Assembly: GCA_028702695.1 (NCBI GenBank)
Contig: JAQVOH010000008.1
Span: 1 to 46,274, forward strand
Length of the DNA stretch: 46,274 nucleotides
DNA from: Desulfotomaculaceae bacterium
Lineage (GTDB): Bacteria; Bacillota; Desulfotomaculia; Desulfotomaculales; Pelotomaculaceae
Reading direction: 5' to 3'
Numbering within the stretch: the first letter of the stretch is position 1; the number at the start of each line of letters is the position of its first letter. The notes beneath the pieces are model-generated. The model saw only the letters and a list, made by a program, of their open reading frames with translations. It ran no database searches and had not been told where the DNA came from. A program made the position numbers and the translations under genes. Below are positions 25,099 to 31,871 of this stretch, in pieces.

Positions 25099-26088
25099 TT
25101 AAGGTGTTACCGTCTGTCCACACATGCTATAATTCTTTCCTATTATATATAGGTCGCTGGAATCCACTTTGCCGTCATCATTAAGGTCAACGGTCTTGTC
25201 GGTTGTAGCTGAACTATAAGACATCACCAGGCTTGCCAGGTCGAACAGGTCTATCTTGTTGCTTTCAACAATATCACCCGCTGTCAGTACCTGTTGGGCT
25301 ATATTGGATGGCTTGCCGGTTTCAACATTTATACTGCCGACTTTTCCACGCAGGTAATGTGCGCGGTGTAACGCAAGGTAGTAATGGCCGGGTTGCATTA
25401 CTTCAATTTGATAACTGCCCGCGCTGTCCGTAGTGGTTTCCGCCACAACTTCACCTGACAGGTCCATCAAATTAACACTGACACCCGCATGGTCGCTTCG
25501 TGCCTCAAGCAGGACTTTGCCAACAACAGAGCCCTGCACCGGAGATGAACCCACCGTGTAGATCGCGTCGCTGTGGCTGCTGAATGCCTTGTCGCTCGAT
25601 ACCCCGCCAGACTTCACCTGGTAGAAGGTGTTGCGATTGGCTGCCGCATCAAACACGAATGCCACATTTCCGGTCCCAGCAGCCTTGGCGGTGAAGCTCA
25701 GCACGCCTACTTTGAGGTTGCTTCCGCTTACCAGTGCGGTGCTCTTTAGTGTCCCGTACGACAGGTCTATTCGCCCGCTACTGTTGTCAACCGTTTTCAA
25801 TAACTCCAGCCAGTCGGCGCTCCCAAGTGAGCTGCCTTTGCCGCTCTCCGCCTCGTTTATCTGCAGTACGCCCGGGTCGTAGTCAAGATGCAGCTCGATC
25901 CCCGACAGGCTGTCCACCTGCTCAGGTATGACAATTTCCACGTTGAACTTGTCACCCGCGTTATAGGTACCACTGCCGGGCGCCAAGGCGATGGATGATT
26001 CCGCAGCCTGAGCCCATGCAGTGAAGATAAACAATGAACTTAACAAAAACATTGTAATCAGTAAATAAGATTTAAGTTTTTTGCGCAT
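25099..26088 (-). CDS. Single-cohesin protein with C-terminal dockerin (329 aa)
   Basis: Secreted adaptor-like protein. Signal peptide about 1-28 (LLITMFLLSSLFIFTAWAQ), almost the same as in the 14287 protein. Cohesin at about 29-170 (GIELHLDYDPGVLQINEAES, RNTFYQVKSGGVSSDKAF). Carboxypeptidase-regulatory-like domain (about 180-255). Dockerin at about 262-320: the first loop (AGDIVESNKIDLFDLASLV) lacks some calcium-ligand positions while the second (VDLNDDGKVDSSDLYIIG) is canonical. ATG 26088 is used although GGGAGGG lies 14 nt upstream; an out-of-frame ATG sits in between. It lies 45 bases upstream of the M4 protease gene and is probably co-transcribed with it. Confidence 0.88.
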   Translation of the reverse strand: MRKKLKSYLLITMFLLSSLFIFTAWAQAAESSIALAPGSGTYNAGDKFNVEIVIPEQVDSLSGIELHLDYDPGVLQINEAESGKGSSLGSADWLELLKTVDNSSGRIDLSYGTLKSTALVSGSNLKVGVLSFTAKAAGTGNVAFVFDAAANRNTFYQVKSGGVSSDKAFSSHSDAIYTVGSSPVQGSVVGKVLLEARSDHAGVSVNLMDLSGEVVAETTTDSAGSYQIEVMQPGHYYLALHRAHYLRGKVGSINVETGKPSNIAQQVLTAGDIVESNKIDLFDLASLVMSYSSATTDKTVDLNDDGKVDSSDLYIIGKNYSMCGQTVTP

Positions 26089-26179
26089 ACTGGTTTCATT
26101 ATCCCTCCCTTTAAAAAAATAGCTTCGCTCTTTTATAAGAATAATCACCAATTACTCCATTAACAACTGAAACAACACT

Positions 26180-26391
26180 TGTCTGTTTGACCTCAGGAAA
26201 AAACCCTCAACTGGAGCAATCAAGTTCACTAAGGGAGTTCCAAATGTAAAAGCGTCTTCTACTTAATCACAGTCATAATCTCAGGAACATACTTTACATC
26301 GAAAGAGGCTCCTTAAACATCTTCGACATTTTCGATAACAACTTTAACTTTGAATTCAATTCCGGGGGTCATAACTTCCTGATTACCCCGT
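26180..26391 (-). pseudogene. Relic of a cohesin module
   Basis: This noncoding stretch aligns by eye over about 200 bases with 20027-20232, the part of the 19415 gene coding for the start of its second cohesin. Shared blocks include CCCTCAACTGGA, TTCACTAA, CATCGAAAGAGGCT and CTTCGACATTTTCGATAA. Stops and small indels break the frame, and the flanking parts of the module are missing. It is a decayed copy left by duplication or rearrangement within the cluster. Confidence 0.85.
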
Positions 26392-26404
26392 AAGAGGATA
26401 GAAT

Positions 26405-26437
26405 GTATCCCCCGCAACTACAGTCCACGGGGGATAC
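26405..26437 (-). terminator. Stable hairpin after the 26467 gene
   Basis: Perfect 10-bp stem GTATCCCCCG (26405-26414) with CGGGGGATAC (26428-26437), about 30 bases past the stop of the propeller protein. There is no clear T run on the minus strand, so it may protect the 3' end or terminate weakly. Confidence 0.5.
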
Positions 26438-26466
26438 CTTGAAATTAGGCTTGCAACCAGGGGCTA

Positions 26467-29442
26467 CTACTGAGCCATAATGCCGGTTGGTAGATTTAGC
26501 GTCTTACCAAAGTTGTCTGACAATACTCCGAAATCCGTAAGGTTGACCTTGTTATCGGCGTTAAAGTCAGCTCGCGGATCCCAACCTCCACTACCCGGCA
26601 TTGTTGAGAATGCATCGGATAGTATTCCAAAGTCACTCAAGTTAATTTTAGCGTCGCCAGTTGCGTCACCGCCCAGAAGGGTTACTGAAGAAAGCACTTT
26701 TTCAGCACCACTGACTACTACTACGTTGTTCCAAGTAACAGGAGTATAACCCTGTATCTTGACAGATACCGGGTAAGTGCCGGCAGAAACGTTATCCAGG
26801 GTAAAGTTACCTGATGCGGTTGTTACAGCAACTTTTGATGTGCCATCCAGGGTGACGTTGTAGCCAGCCAAGTCACCCTTTGATTGTAACGGGGATAGAG
26901 CAATGCTTCCGCTGATTTTGCCCGCATCCTGAATAAGATAGGAACCGCCTGTAGAACCAGAGAACTGTTTATCAACAGAGCTGCTTCCTTCTTTTACCTG
27001 ATAAAAGGTTTTTCTGTTGGTGCTGGCGTCAAAGTTGAAGCTCACATTGCCGGTATCTTTAACTTTCCCTTTAAAAGTAAGCTTGCCCACTTTTAGCCCA
27101 CTGCCGCTGATTAGTCCCTCAGTTTTTAATGTTCCGTAAGCAAGGTCTATTTTTCCGGTAGTATTGTCTATGCTTTTGTTCAGCTCCAACCAGTTTGTGT
27201 TCAAGGAAGAACCTGCAGCAGTGACCTCACAGCTAAGCACTGACGGGTCAAAGCTCAGGTGGAGCTCAACACCGGAAAGGTTTGTAATACTTTCAATAAT
27301 TACTACCTCTGCATCAAAGGACTGGTTCAACCCATAGGTCCCAGTACCTGGAAGCAAGCTTATGGTCACTGGAGGACCAGTATTTATGGTGTACTGGAAG
27401 GTTACGATGTCGCTGTCGGCACACCCGGACTTGACCGCAACGGCTTTAATGGTTGTGGTGGCAGCTATATTTATTGATGTAGTGTACGGTTTGCTTGAGG
27501 TAGTGGGTGTGCTGCCGTTATCTGTATAGTAAATCACAGCCCCTGTGGTTGCCGTGCTCAGTGAGACTGATTGCGTTGAACTATATATTCCCCCACCCGG
27601 TGTCGCTGTCGGAGTAGCTGCTTTGCACAACGTAGTAAAGCTCCAGGTGGCATCCGCTGTCATCCCGGCGCCAGTATTATCCTTGACGTCCTTACTTACC
27701 TTAACGCTGTAGGTGGCACCGTTTTTCAGCGCCGTAGATGGGCTGAAGGTGGCCGTCCTGATTGAGCTGTCATAGGTAACAGTACCTGCTACCGGGGTGC
27801 TGCCCTCAGTCACTGTAAACGTGCTGGTGCTGATTGTAGACGCATTCATATCCTTGCTAAACTTGGCCGTAACCTTTGCACTGGTGGCAACGCCCGTACC
27901 GATCGGTTGCTTTTCGATTACTTCAGGCGCGCTTGGTGCCACGGTGGTAAACGTCCACTGATAATTAGACGCCATACCCACATTGGTGTCATTGGTTACA
28001 GATGTATCAATGGTGGCCGTGTAGGTTACACCCGCCAAAAGGTTTGCACTCGGTGTAAATGTCGCTGTTCTGGTCGCAGAATTATAGGTGCCGCTCCCCG
28101 GTACAGCGGCGGTTCCGTTTTTCAGAGAGAAAGATGCATTGCTGAACGTACTTAACTTCATGTCCTGAGAAAAGGTCGCCTTTACTGTGGTGTTAAGGGG
28201 AACACTTGTTGCTCCGGCAGAAGGCGTTACGCTTTTAACTGTGGGCCTATCCTGATATACTCCGACCCCTTCTCCATATGTCGCAAGCCAGATACGTTTT
28301 TGTTTGTCGGCCGCAATTCCCCATACTTCATTAGAAGGAATTAAAGAATTGCCGGTATTGAACACCCACGCTGATTTGGTGACACGGTCTAAGGCGCAGG
28401 CGCCGCCGTGACTTGCCCACCAGACTTTATCGTTGTCATCAAAAGCGATACCATATACATAATTTATGTCCGGATTGCTTGTAGAATAATAGTAGCCATA
28501 GTCGTCACTCTTACAGTAGAAGATTCCGCCCCACGTACCGGCCCAAATATACCCTTGATTGTCGATAGCCAAACTACAAACGCGGTCATCTGGAAGGTAA
28601 CCATTGTTATAACTCAGCGTGGTCCAACCGCTACTGTTCATCCTCGCCAGTCCATATCCATTGGTGCCGAACCACTTTGTACCGCTGCTGTCAACCGCAA
28701 CAGACCAAATGTAATCTGAGGGCAGTTGATAACTAGTTGATTCGGTAGTGTAAACATACCAGGAAGCTAAGCTGTCAATACTGCCGTACAACACACCCGA
28801 TTTTGTTCCGCAATAGACATTCCCGTCTGGACTTGGTGCTACTGAATAAATAAAGTTACGTTCCGGAGTTGATGATTGGCGGGAATTGTAAGTGAAACTG
28901 GGTAAATACATCCAGAAAAGACCGTCATTAGTTCCGGCGTACAAAACATTCCTTGAGGAGTCATAGGTAACGGATACTATACTGTTGCTGGGAAGATAAC
29001 CGCTTGTATTTGATACTGTAAAGTAATACCATTCACCTTTAAAGAAATACCAAAGCCCTTCTCCATCAGTACCAAACCAAACGCCTCCATATGAATCGGT
29101 GGTTGTACAGGTCATATAATAGCCTTCTAAAAACGGCCACGGGCTCCATACTCCGCTTAGTGCAGTTCCTTCTTTAAAAGTGGTGGACGGGAGTAATGAA
29201 GCGGCGGGGGTGCTTCCCTGTCCGTTCATACTGTCTATTTCTCCCAACACTTGCTTATCCCCGGGCGTCAAATCCCCCGGACTAAATCTAAAATTATCCA
29301 AGCCTCCCAATCCTGTTTCAGCCTTATAAACGGACTCACTTGTGGCCATATCCTGGATTGAAAGAGAGGCAAAGGAGGTTCCAGACAACATTAGCGCCAA
29401 CGTCAAAGCCAGGGTAGTAATTAATAGAAGTTTCCTTACCAA
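26467..29442 (-). CDS. Beta-propeller, Big_5-type, cohesin and dockerin protein (991 aa)
   Basis: Secreted; signal peptide about 1-25. Residues about 100-405 hold seven blades of the type found in two-component-regulator propellers (GVWFGTDGEGLWYF, VLYAGTNDGLFWMY, TKWFGTNGYGLARM, YIWAGTWGGIFYC, RIWLATYGEGVGVY and two more). Two Ig-like Big_5-type domains (about 408-620), a chitobiase-C-like domain (about 622-690, IYYTDNGSTPTTSSKPYT), a cohesin (about 692-835, RKTFYQVKEGSSSVD), a regulatory-like domain and a dockerin (about 925-985, GDATGDAKINLSDFGILSD and DFNADNKVNLTDFGVLSD) follow. The dockerin closely matches that of the M4 protease. TTG 29442 follows AAGGAGG. It is the first gene of the cluster. 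The propeller may bind polysaccharide or protein; its ligand cannot be read from the sequence. Confidence 0.9.
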   Translation of the reverse strand: MVRKLLLITTLALTLALMLSGTSFASLSIQDMATSESVYKAETGLGGLDNFRFSPGDLTPGDKQVLGEIDSMNGQGSTPAASLLPSTTFKEGTALSGVWSPWPFLEGYYMTCTTTDSYGGVWFGTDGEGLWYFFKGEWYYFTVSNTSGYLPSNSIVSVTYDSSRNVLYAGTNDGLFWMYLPSFTYNSRQSSTPERNFIYSVAPSPDGNVYCGTKSGVLYGSIDSLASWYVYTTESTSYQLPSDYIWSVAVDSSGTKWFGTNGYGLARMNSSGWTTLSYNNGYLPDDRVCSLAIDNQGYIWAGTWGGIFYCKSDDYGYYYSTSNPDINYVYGIAFDDNDKVWWASHGGACALDRVTKSAWVFNTGNSLIPSNEVWGIAADKQKRIWLATYGEGVGVYQDRPTVKSVTPSAGATSVPLNTTVKATFSQDMKLSTFSNASFSLKNGTAAVPGSGTYNSATRTATFTPSANLLAGVTYTATIDTSVTNDTNVGMASNYQWTFTTVAPSAPEVIEKQPIGTGVATSAKVTAKFSKDMNASTISTSTFTVTEGSTPVAGTVTYDSSIRTATFSPSTALKNGATYSVKVSKDVKDNTGAGMTADATWSFTTLCKAATPTATPGGGIYSSTQSVSLSTATTGAVIYYTDNGSTPTTSSKPYTTSINIAATTTIKAVAVKSGCADSDIVTFQYTINTGPPVTISLLPGTGTYGLNQSFDAEVVIIESITNLSGVELHLSFDPSVLSCEVTAAGSSLNTNWLELNKSIDNTTGKIDLAYGTLKTEGLISGSGLKVGKLTFKGKVKDTGNVSFNFDASTNRKTFYQVKEGSSSVDKQFSGSTGGSYLIQDAGKISGSIALSPLQSKGDLAGYNVTLDGTSKVAVTTASGNFTLDNVSAGTYPVSVKIQGYTPVTWNNVVVVSGAEKVLSSVTLLGGDATGDAKINLSDFGILSDAFSTMPGSGGWDPRADFNADNKVNLTDFGVLSDNFGKTLNLPTGIMAQ

Positions 29443-29939
29443 AATAAATCCTCCTTCCGAAAAAAGTCATACGCTGCCTTTTAAACACAGAAATAATTTA
29501 AAGACAGCACTATTGCCAATCACCATAAAACTAAAAATGCAATTGTTACAATCTGTACTTGTTCTTCTTTAGTAATTAATTAATGGATTGAATGCTATTA
29601 ATGCAGTTGTTTCCGGCCTAACAAACGATCCTTTTATCACCTCCCTCAATTTAATCGCTGATTCAGCCTTCCCCCTGGTAAAAAACTAGATGGTGCGGTT
29701 TGGTAAAATAATCCTAATTATATTCCATGAAATGCATAAAAATCCTTTAAGGGTTCTTAGGAGTTAAAGAAAAAACACAAAGCAGGCCACTTGCTCCTGA
29801 CGGGTTCTGTTGCATTGGCCTGCTTTGATTAATAGATTATAATTTTTTAAGAAAATATAAAATTAATAAATTATCTCATGCTCTAATTTGGCGCCATCAG
29901 AGCATGAAAGTCTTTTAGAATGCGTCCACAAGTTACAAT
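29443..29939. other. Leader region of the surface-protein cluster
   Basis: About 500 AT-rich bases upstream of the propeller gene. They must hold the promoter for the first cluster gene. A terminator hairpin (29779-29826) separates it from the broken lipoprotein copy. On the minus strand TTTTTTACCAGGGGGAA (around 29673-29690) resembles TTTTTACCGGGGG upstream of the 10862 gene. No gene or known riboswitch fold was recognised. Confidence 0.5.
29779..29826 (-). terminator. Terminator-like hairpin
   Basis: Perfect 11-bp stem AAAGCAGGCCA (29779-29789) with TGGCCTGCTTT (29816-29826) around a 26-nt loop. On the minus strand it is followed by TGTGTTTTTTC. It lies behind the broken lipoprotein copy and protects the cluster leader from read-through. 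Confidence 0.7.
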
Positions 29940-30244
29940 CAATTAACTTTCCGCTGTCACCTCCACTTTGTCCACCGCCACCCTGGCCACTTTTTGTTTG
30001 CTCTGTTGTCCATTTTGTCCCGTACGCCCGGTCATGGTCTTCTTGATAATCTGGTTGCCGTCCTCTCCATGCTGGCCAGGCTAACCGCAATTTTTATCTC
30101 CTGGCCACCGCCGTTACTGACCGGCTTTCTCTGCGGTTCCTTTTTACCGCACGCATGAAGAGAAGGGACGATGGTCATGATAAACAGGATTATGATTAAT
30201 TTTTCTCTCCTGCTACTGCTTTCTAAATTATTCAAACCAATCAC
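29940..30244 (-). pseudogene. Truncated, frameshifted copy of the glutamine-rich lipoprotein gene
   Basis: The first 60 or so codons match the 3438-4925 gene almost residue for residue (MIGLNNLESSS, LHACGKKEPQRKPVSNGGGQ, EIKIAVSLASMER). Then one base is missing near 30060, where the intact copy reads GAGAGGGAC and this one GAGAGGAC, and the frame runs out 12 bases or so later. Beyond that the sequence jumps to a short stretch like the Gly/Ser-rich C-terminus (GGGGQSGGDSG), so the whole binding domain has been deleted. The upstream leader is also duplicated to about 30375. It still encodes a lipobox but not a functional binding protein. Confidence 0.9.
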
Positions 30245-30391
30245 CCCTTTGTTTTTCTTGCTGATATTTAAAATGATGTCTAAATAATGAACGAATGGTC
30301 GGAAGAAATATTTGGGAATTAATGTATCTTATTGTAGAAGCCCCTTCTCTTTCCACTAGGTAAAAAATATAATAAGGAGGAGGTGATTAGG

Positions 30392-30730
30392 ATGAAATTT
30401 ATGTCCATCTTGAAAACAATACCTATAATAGAAATGTCCCGCATAAGGGAAATAATGGTGGTGGAAAAGACATCAACACTTCAACTAGACATCGCTGTGC
30501 AAAACGCTCGTGAGGAATGGCGGCAGGCCCTAAAGGAAATGGATTACATCGATGGGGACCTAGCCGAATATGCTATTTTCAAAATCAACGCAGCTGAGCG
30601 GCGCTATATCGCCCTGCTGAACCAAGCCAGAAAAGAAGGACTTACAGCATGGCCTGATATGGAATTTTCTCCCGTCGAAGAAATGCATGAAGGGCTCTGT
30701 TCTACTGAGGTAAAAAATGCTCCCGCTTAG
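30392..30730 (+). CDS. YaaL-like (DUF2508-type) small protein (112 aa)
   Basis: Cytoplasmic protein of unknown function. The central part (AREEWRQALKEMDYIDGDLA, EYAIFKINAAERRYIALLNQ, ARKEG) matches the pattern I know for YaaL/DUF2508 proteins, which usually sit beside recR; recR is not here. ATG 30392 is chosen because AAGGAGGAGG lies 8 nt upstream; GTG 30383 overlaps the ribosome site. Residues 1-30 are an extra, fairly hydrophobic N-terminal part. It is one of two plus-strand genes, faces away from the lipoprotein relic and is followed by its own terminator. The family call is by memory of the motif, so moderately sure. Confidence 0.7.
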   Translation: MKFMSILKTIPIIEMSRIREIMVVEKTSTLQLDIAVQNAREEWRQALKEMDYIDGDLAEYAIFKINAAERRYIALLNQARKEGLTAWPDMEFSPVEEMHEGLCSTEVKNAPA

Positions 30731-30741
30731 TAAAAGACAAA

Positions 30742-30810
30742 AATAACCTCCTGATACAAGGCATTAACCACGAACCTTTTATGTACCGGGAGGTTAATAT
30801 TAATTTTTTT
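30742..30810 (+). terminator. Terminator of the YaaL-like gene
   Basis: AATAACCTCCTG (30742-30753) pairs imperfectly with CGGGAGGTTAAT (30787-30798), followed by TAATTTTTTT. It lies between the convergent YaaL-like and UDG genes. Confidence 0.75.
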
Positions 30811-30835
30811 GAAGTTTGCGCTTTTTTGGACCTAA

Positions 30836-31450
30836 TTAATCTAGGCTTGGCATAAGTTTCAGGAATTCGTCTCTTACTTTCTGGAAATCTTCCCATACTG
30901 GACGTTTCTTGCCAGGGTCCCGCAAGAGGGCGGATGGGTGAAAGGTGGGCATGATTTTAATGCCGCTTTTACTCACCAGCCACTGACCTCGCATTGGTGT
31001 AATCCTGGCATCCGGGTCAACCAGGTTTTGCAGCGCACTGTTTCCTAAAAGGACGATAATGCCGGGGGAAATTAGCTCAATCTGCCGGTAGAGCCAGGGC
31101 AGGCACTGCTGTGCCTCTTCCGGTCGCGGCGCCCTGTTGCCGGGTGGACGACATTTAACCACATTGGCTATATAAGTGTGGGCAAACCTCTCCAGGCCGA
31201 TGGCTTCCAGAATTTTATCCAGCAACTGACCGGCCCGGCCCACAAAAGGCCGCCCTAGCCGGTCTTCATCCGCCCCGGGTCCCTCACCGATCAGCATCAA
31301 CCGCGCCTGCGGATTTCCCTCTCCAAAAATCACAGCGGAACAGCCTTCCCGCAGTGCACAGCGAGTGCATTGTAAGGTCAGGTCTTTAAGATCGGCGAGG
31401 CTTTTTATCTCGCTCAAGTTGTGGTCCGGGCGGTAAATTACCGGATTCAT
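30836..31450 (-). CDS. Family 4 uracil-DNA glycosylase, 4Fe-4S type (204 aa)
   Basis: Removes uracil from DNA in base-excision repair. Motif A GEGPGADEDRLGRPFVGRAG and motif B FHPSALLRDPGKK are diagnostic. Four cysteines for an iron-sulfur cluster are visible (CTRCALREGC, KCRPPGNRAPRPEEAQQC). Length is standard for the family. ATG 31450 follows GGAGGC by 9 nt; the frame continues nine codons upstream without a better site. It lies behind the cooT-like gene and its terminator, so it may have its own promoter or depend on partial read-through. Confidence 0.95.
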   Translation of the reverse strand: MNPVIYRPDHNLSEIKSLADLKDLTLQCTRCALREGCSAVIFGEGNPQARLMLIGEGPGADEDRLGRPFVGRAGQLLDKILEAIGLERFAHTYIANVVKCRPPGNRAPRPEEAQQCLPWLYRQIELISPGIIVLLGNSALQNLVDPDARITPMRGQWLVSKSGIKIMPTFHPSALLRDPGKKRPVWEDFQKVRDEFLKLMPSLD

Positions 31451-31477
31451 CGTTGCTTTGCCTCCAACCTTTCCCAA

Positions 31478-31518
31478 ATAAAAACCACGGCGCCGGTAGA
31501 GCCCGGTATTCCGTGGAA
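31478..31518 (-). terminator. Terminator of the cooT-like gene
   Basis: CCACGG (31485-31490) pairs with CCGTGG (31511-31516), with an inner CCGG/CCGG stem. On the minus strand it is followed by TTTTTATTT. Confidence 0.75.
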
Positions 31519-31531
31519 TTAAATCCGCCTG

Positions 31532-31723
31532 TTATTCCCGCTCCAAAATTATTTTATGATCTACCAGAGCCAACTCCACAATCTTGGCCTTGATAATTTT
31601 CCTTCTACCAAAGATATCCTCCAGCATCAGACCGTCTTCGCGGGGGAGCACACGGTCAACCATCTCCAGGAATAGTTCATCTTCTTCGCCCTGCTTTCTC
31701 AAGTAAGCATTCGCTTCGCACAC
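31532..31723 (-). CDS. CooT-family nickel-binding protein (63 aa)
   Basis: Small protein of the CooT family, nickel carriers first known from carbon-monoxide-dehydrogenase maturation and common in anaerobes. Starting at GTG 31723 (AAGGGAGG 8 nt upstream) the product begins MCEANAYL, the expected family N-terminus in which Cys2 is the metal ligand. EDGLMLEDIFGRRKIIKAKI and ELALVDHKIILE are also family-like. No CODH or hydrogenase genes are nearby, so the client enzyme is unknown. GTG 31732 is a less likely start because it overlaps the ribosome site. Confidence 0.8.
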   Translation of the reverse strand: MCEANAYLRKQGEEDELFLEMVDRVLPREDGLMLEDIFGRRKIIKAKIVELALVDHKIILERE

Positions 31724-31738
31724 AAAGCACACCTCCCT

Positions 31739-31784
31739 TGAAAAAAACCACCAAGGGTTATCCCAGGGGGACAGGTCCTTCGTG
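31739..31784 (-). terminator. Terminator of the MinJ-like gene
   Basis: CCACGAAGG pairs with CCTTGGTGG (one mismatch; plus-strand arms at 31746-31755 and 31776-31784), followed on the minus strand by TTTTTT. The loop contains GGACCTGTCCCCCTGG, similar to a dispersed GGGACA element seen elsewhere in the window. Confidence 0.65.
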
Positions 31785-31871
31785 GCCTTGTTTTACAACC
31801 TGATGTTTAACCCTGTCAAGGCCTCCATGGCCTACTTCTATAATGATTATATCCCCATTTTTTTAAATGTG

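Noticed and set aside
29569-29640. 23-codon minus-strand frame starting GTG after GGGAGG
   Set aside because: The start abuts the ribosome site with no spacing, so initiation there is unlikely.
29640-29700. Cyclic-di-GMP riboswitch upstream of the propeller gene
   Set aside because: The leader was read for the conserved GEMM sequence blocks and they are not there.
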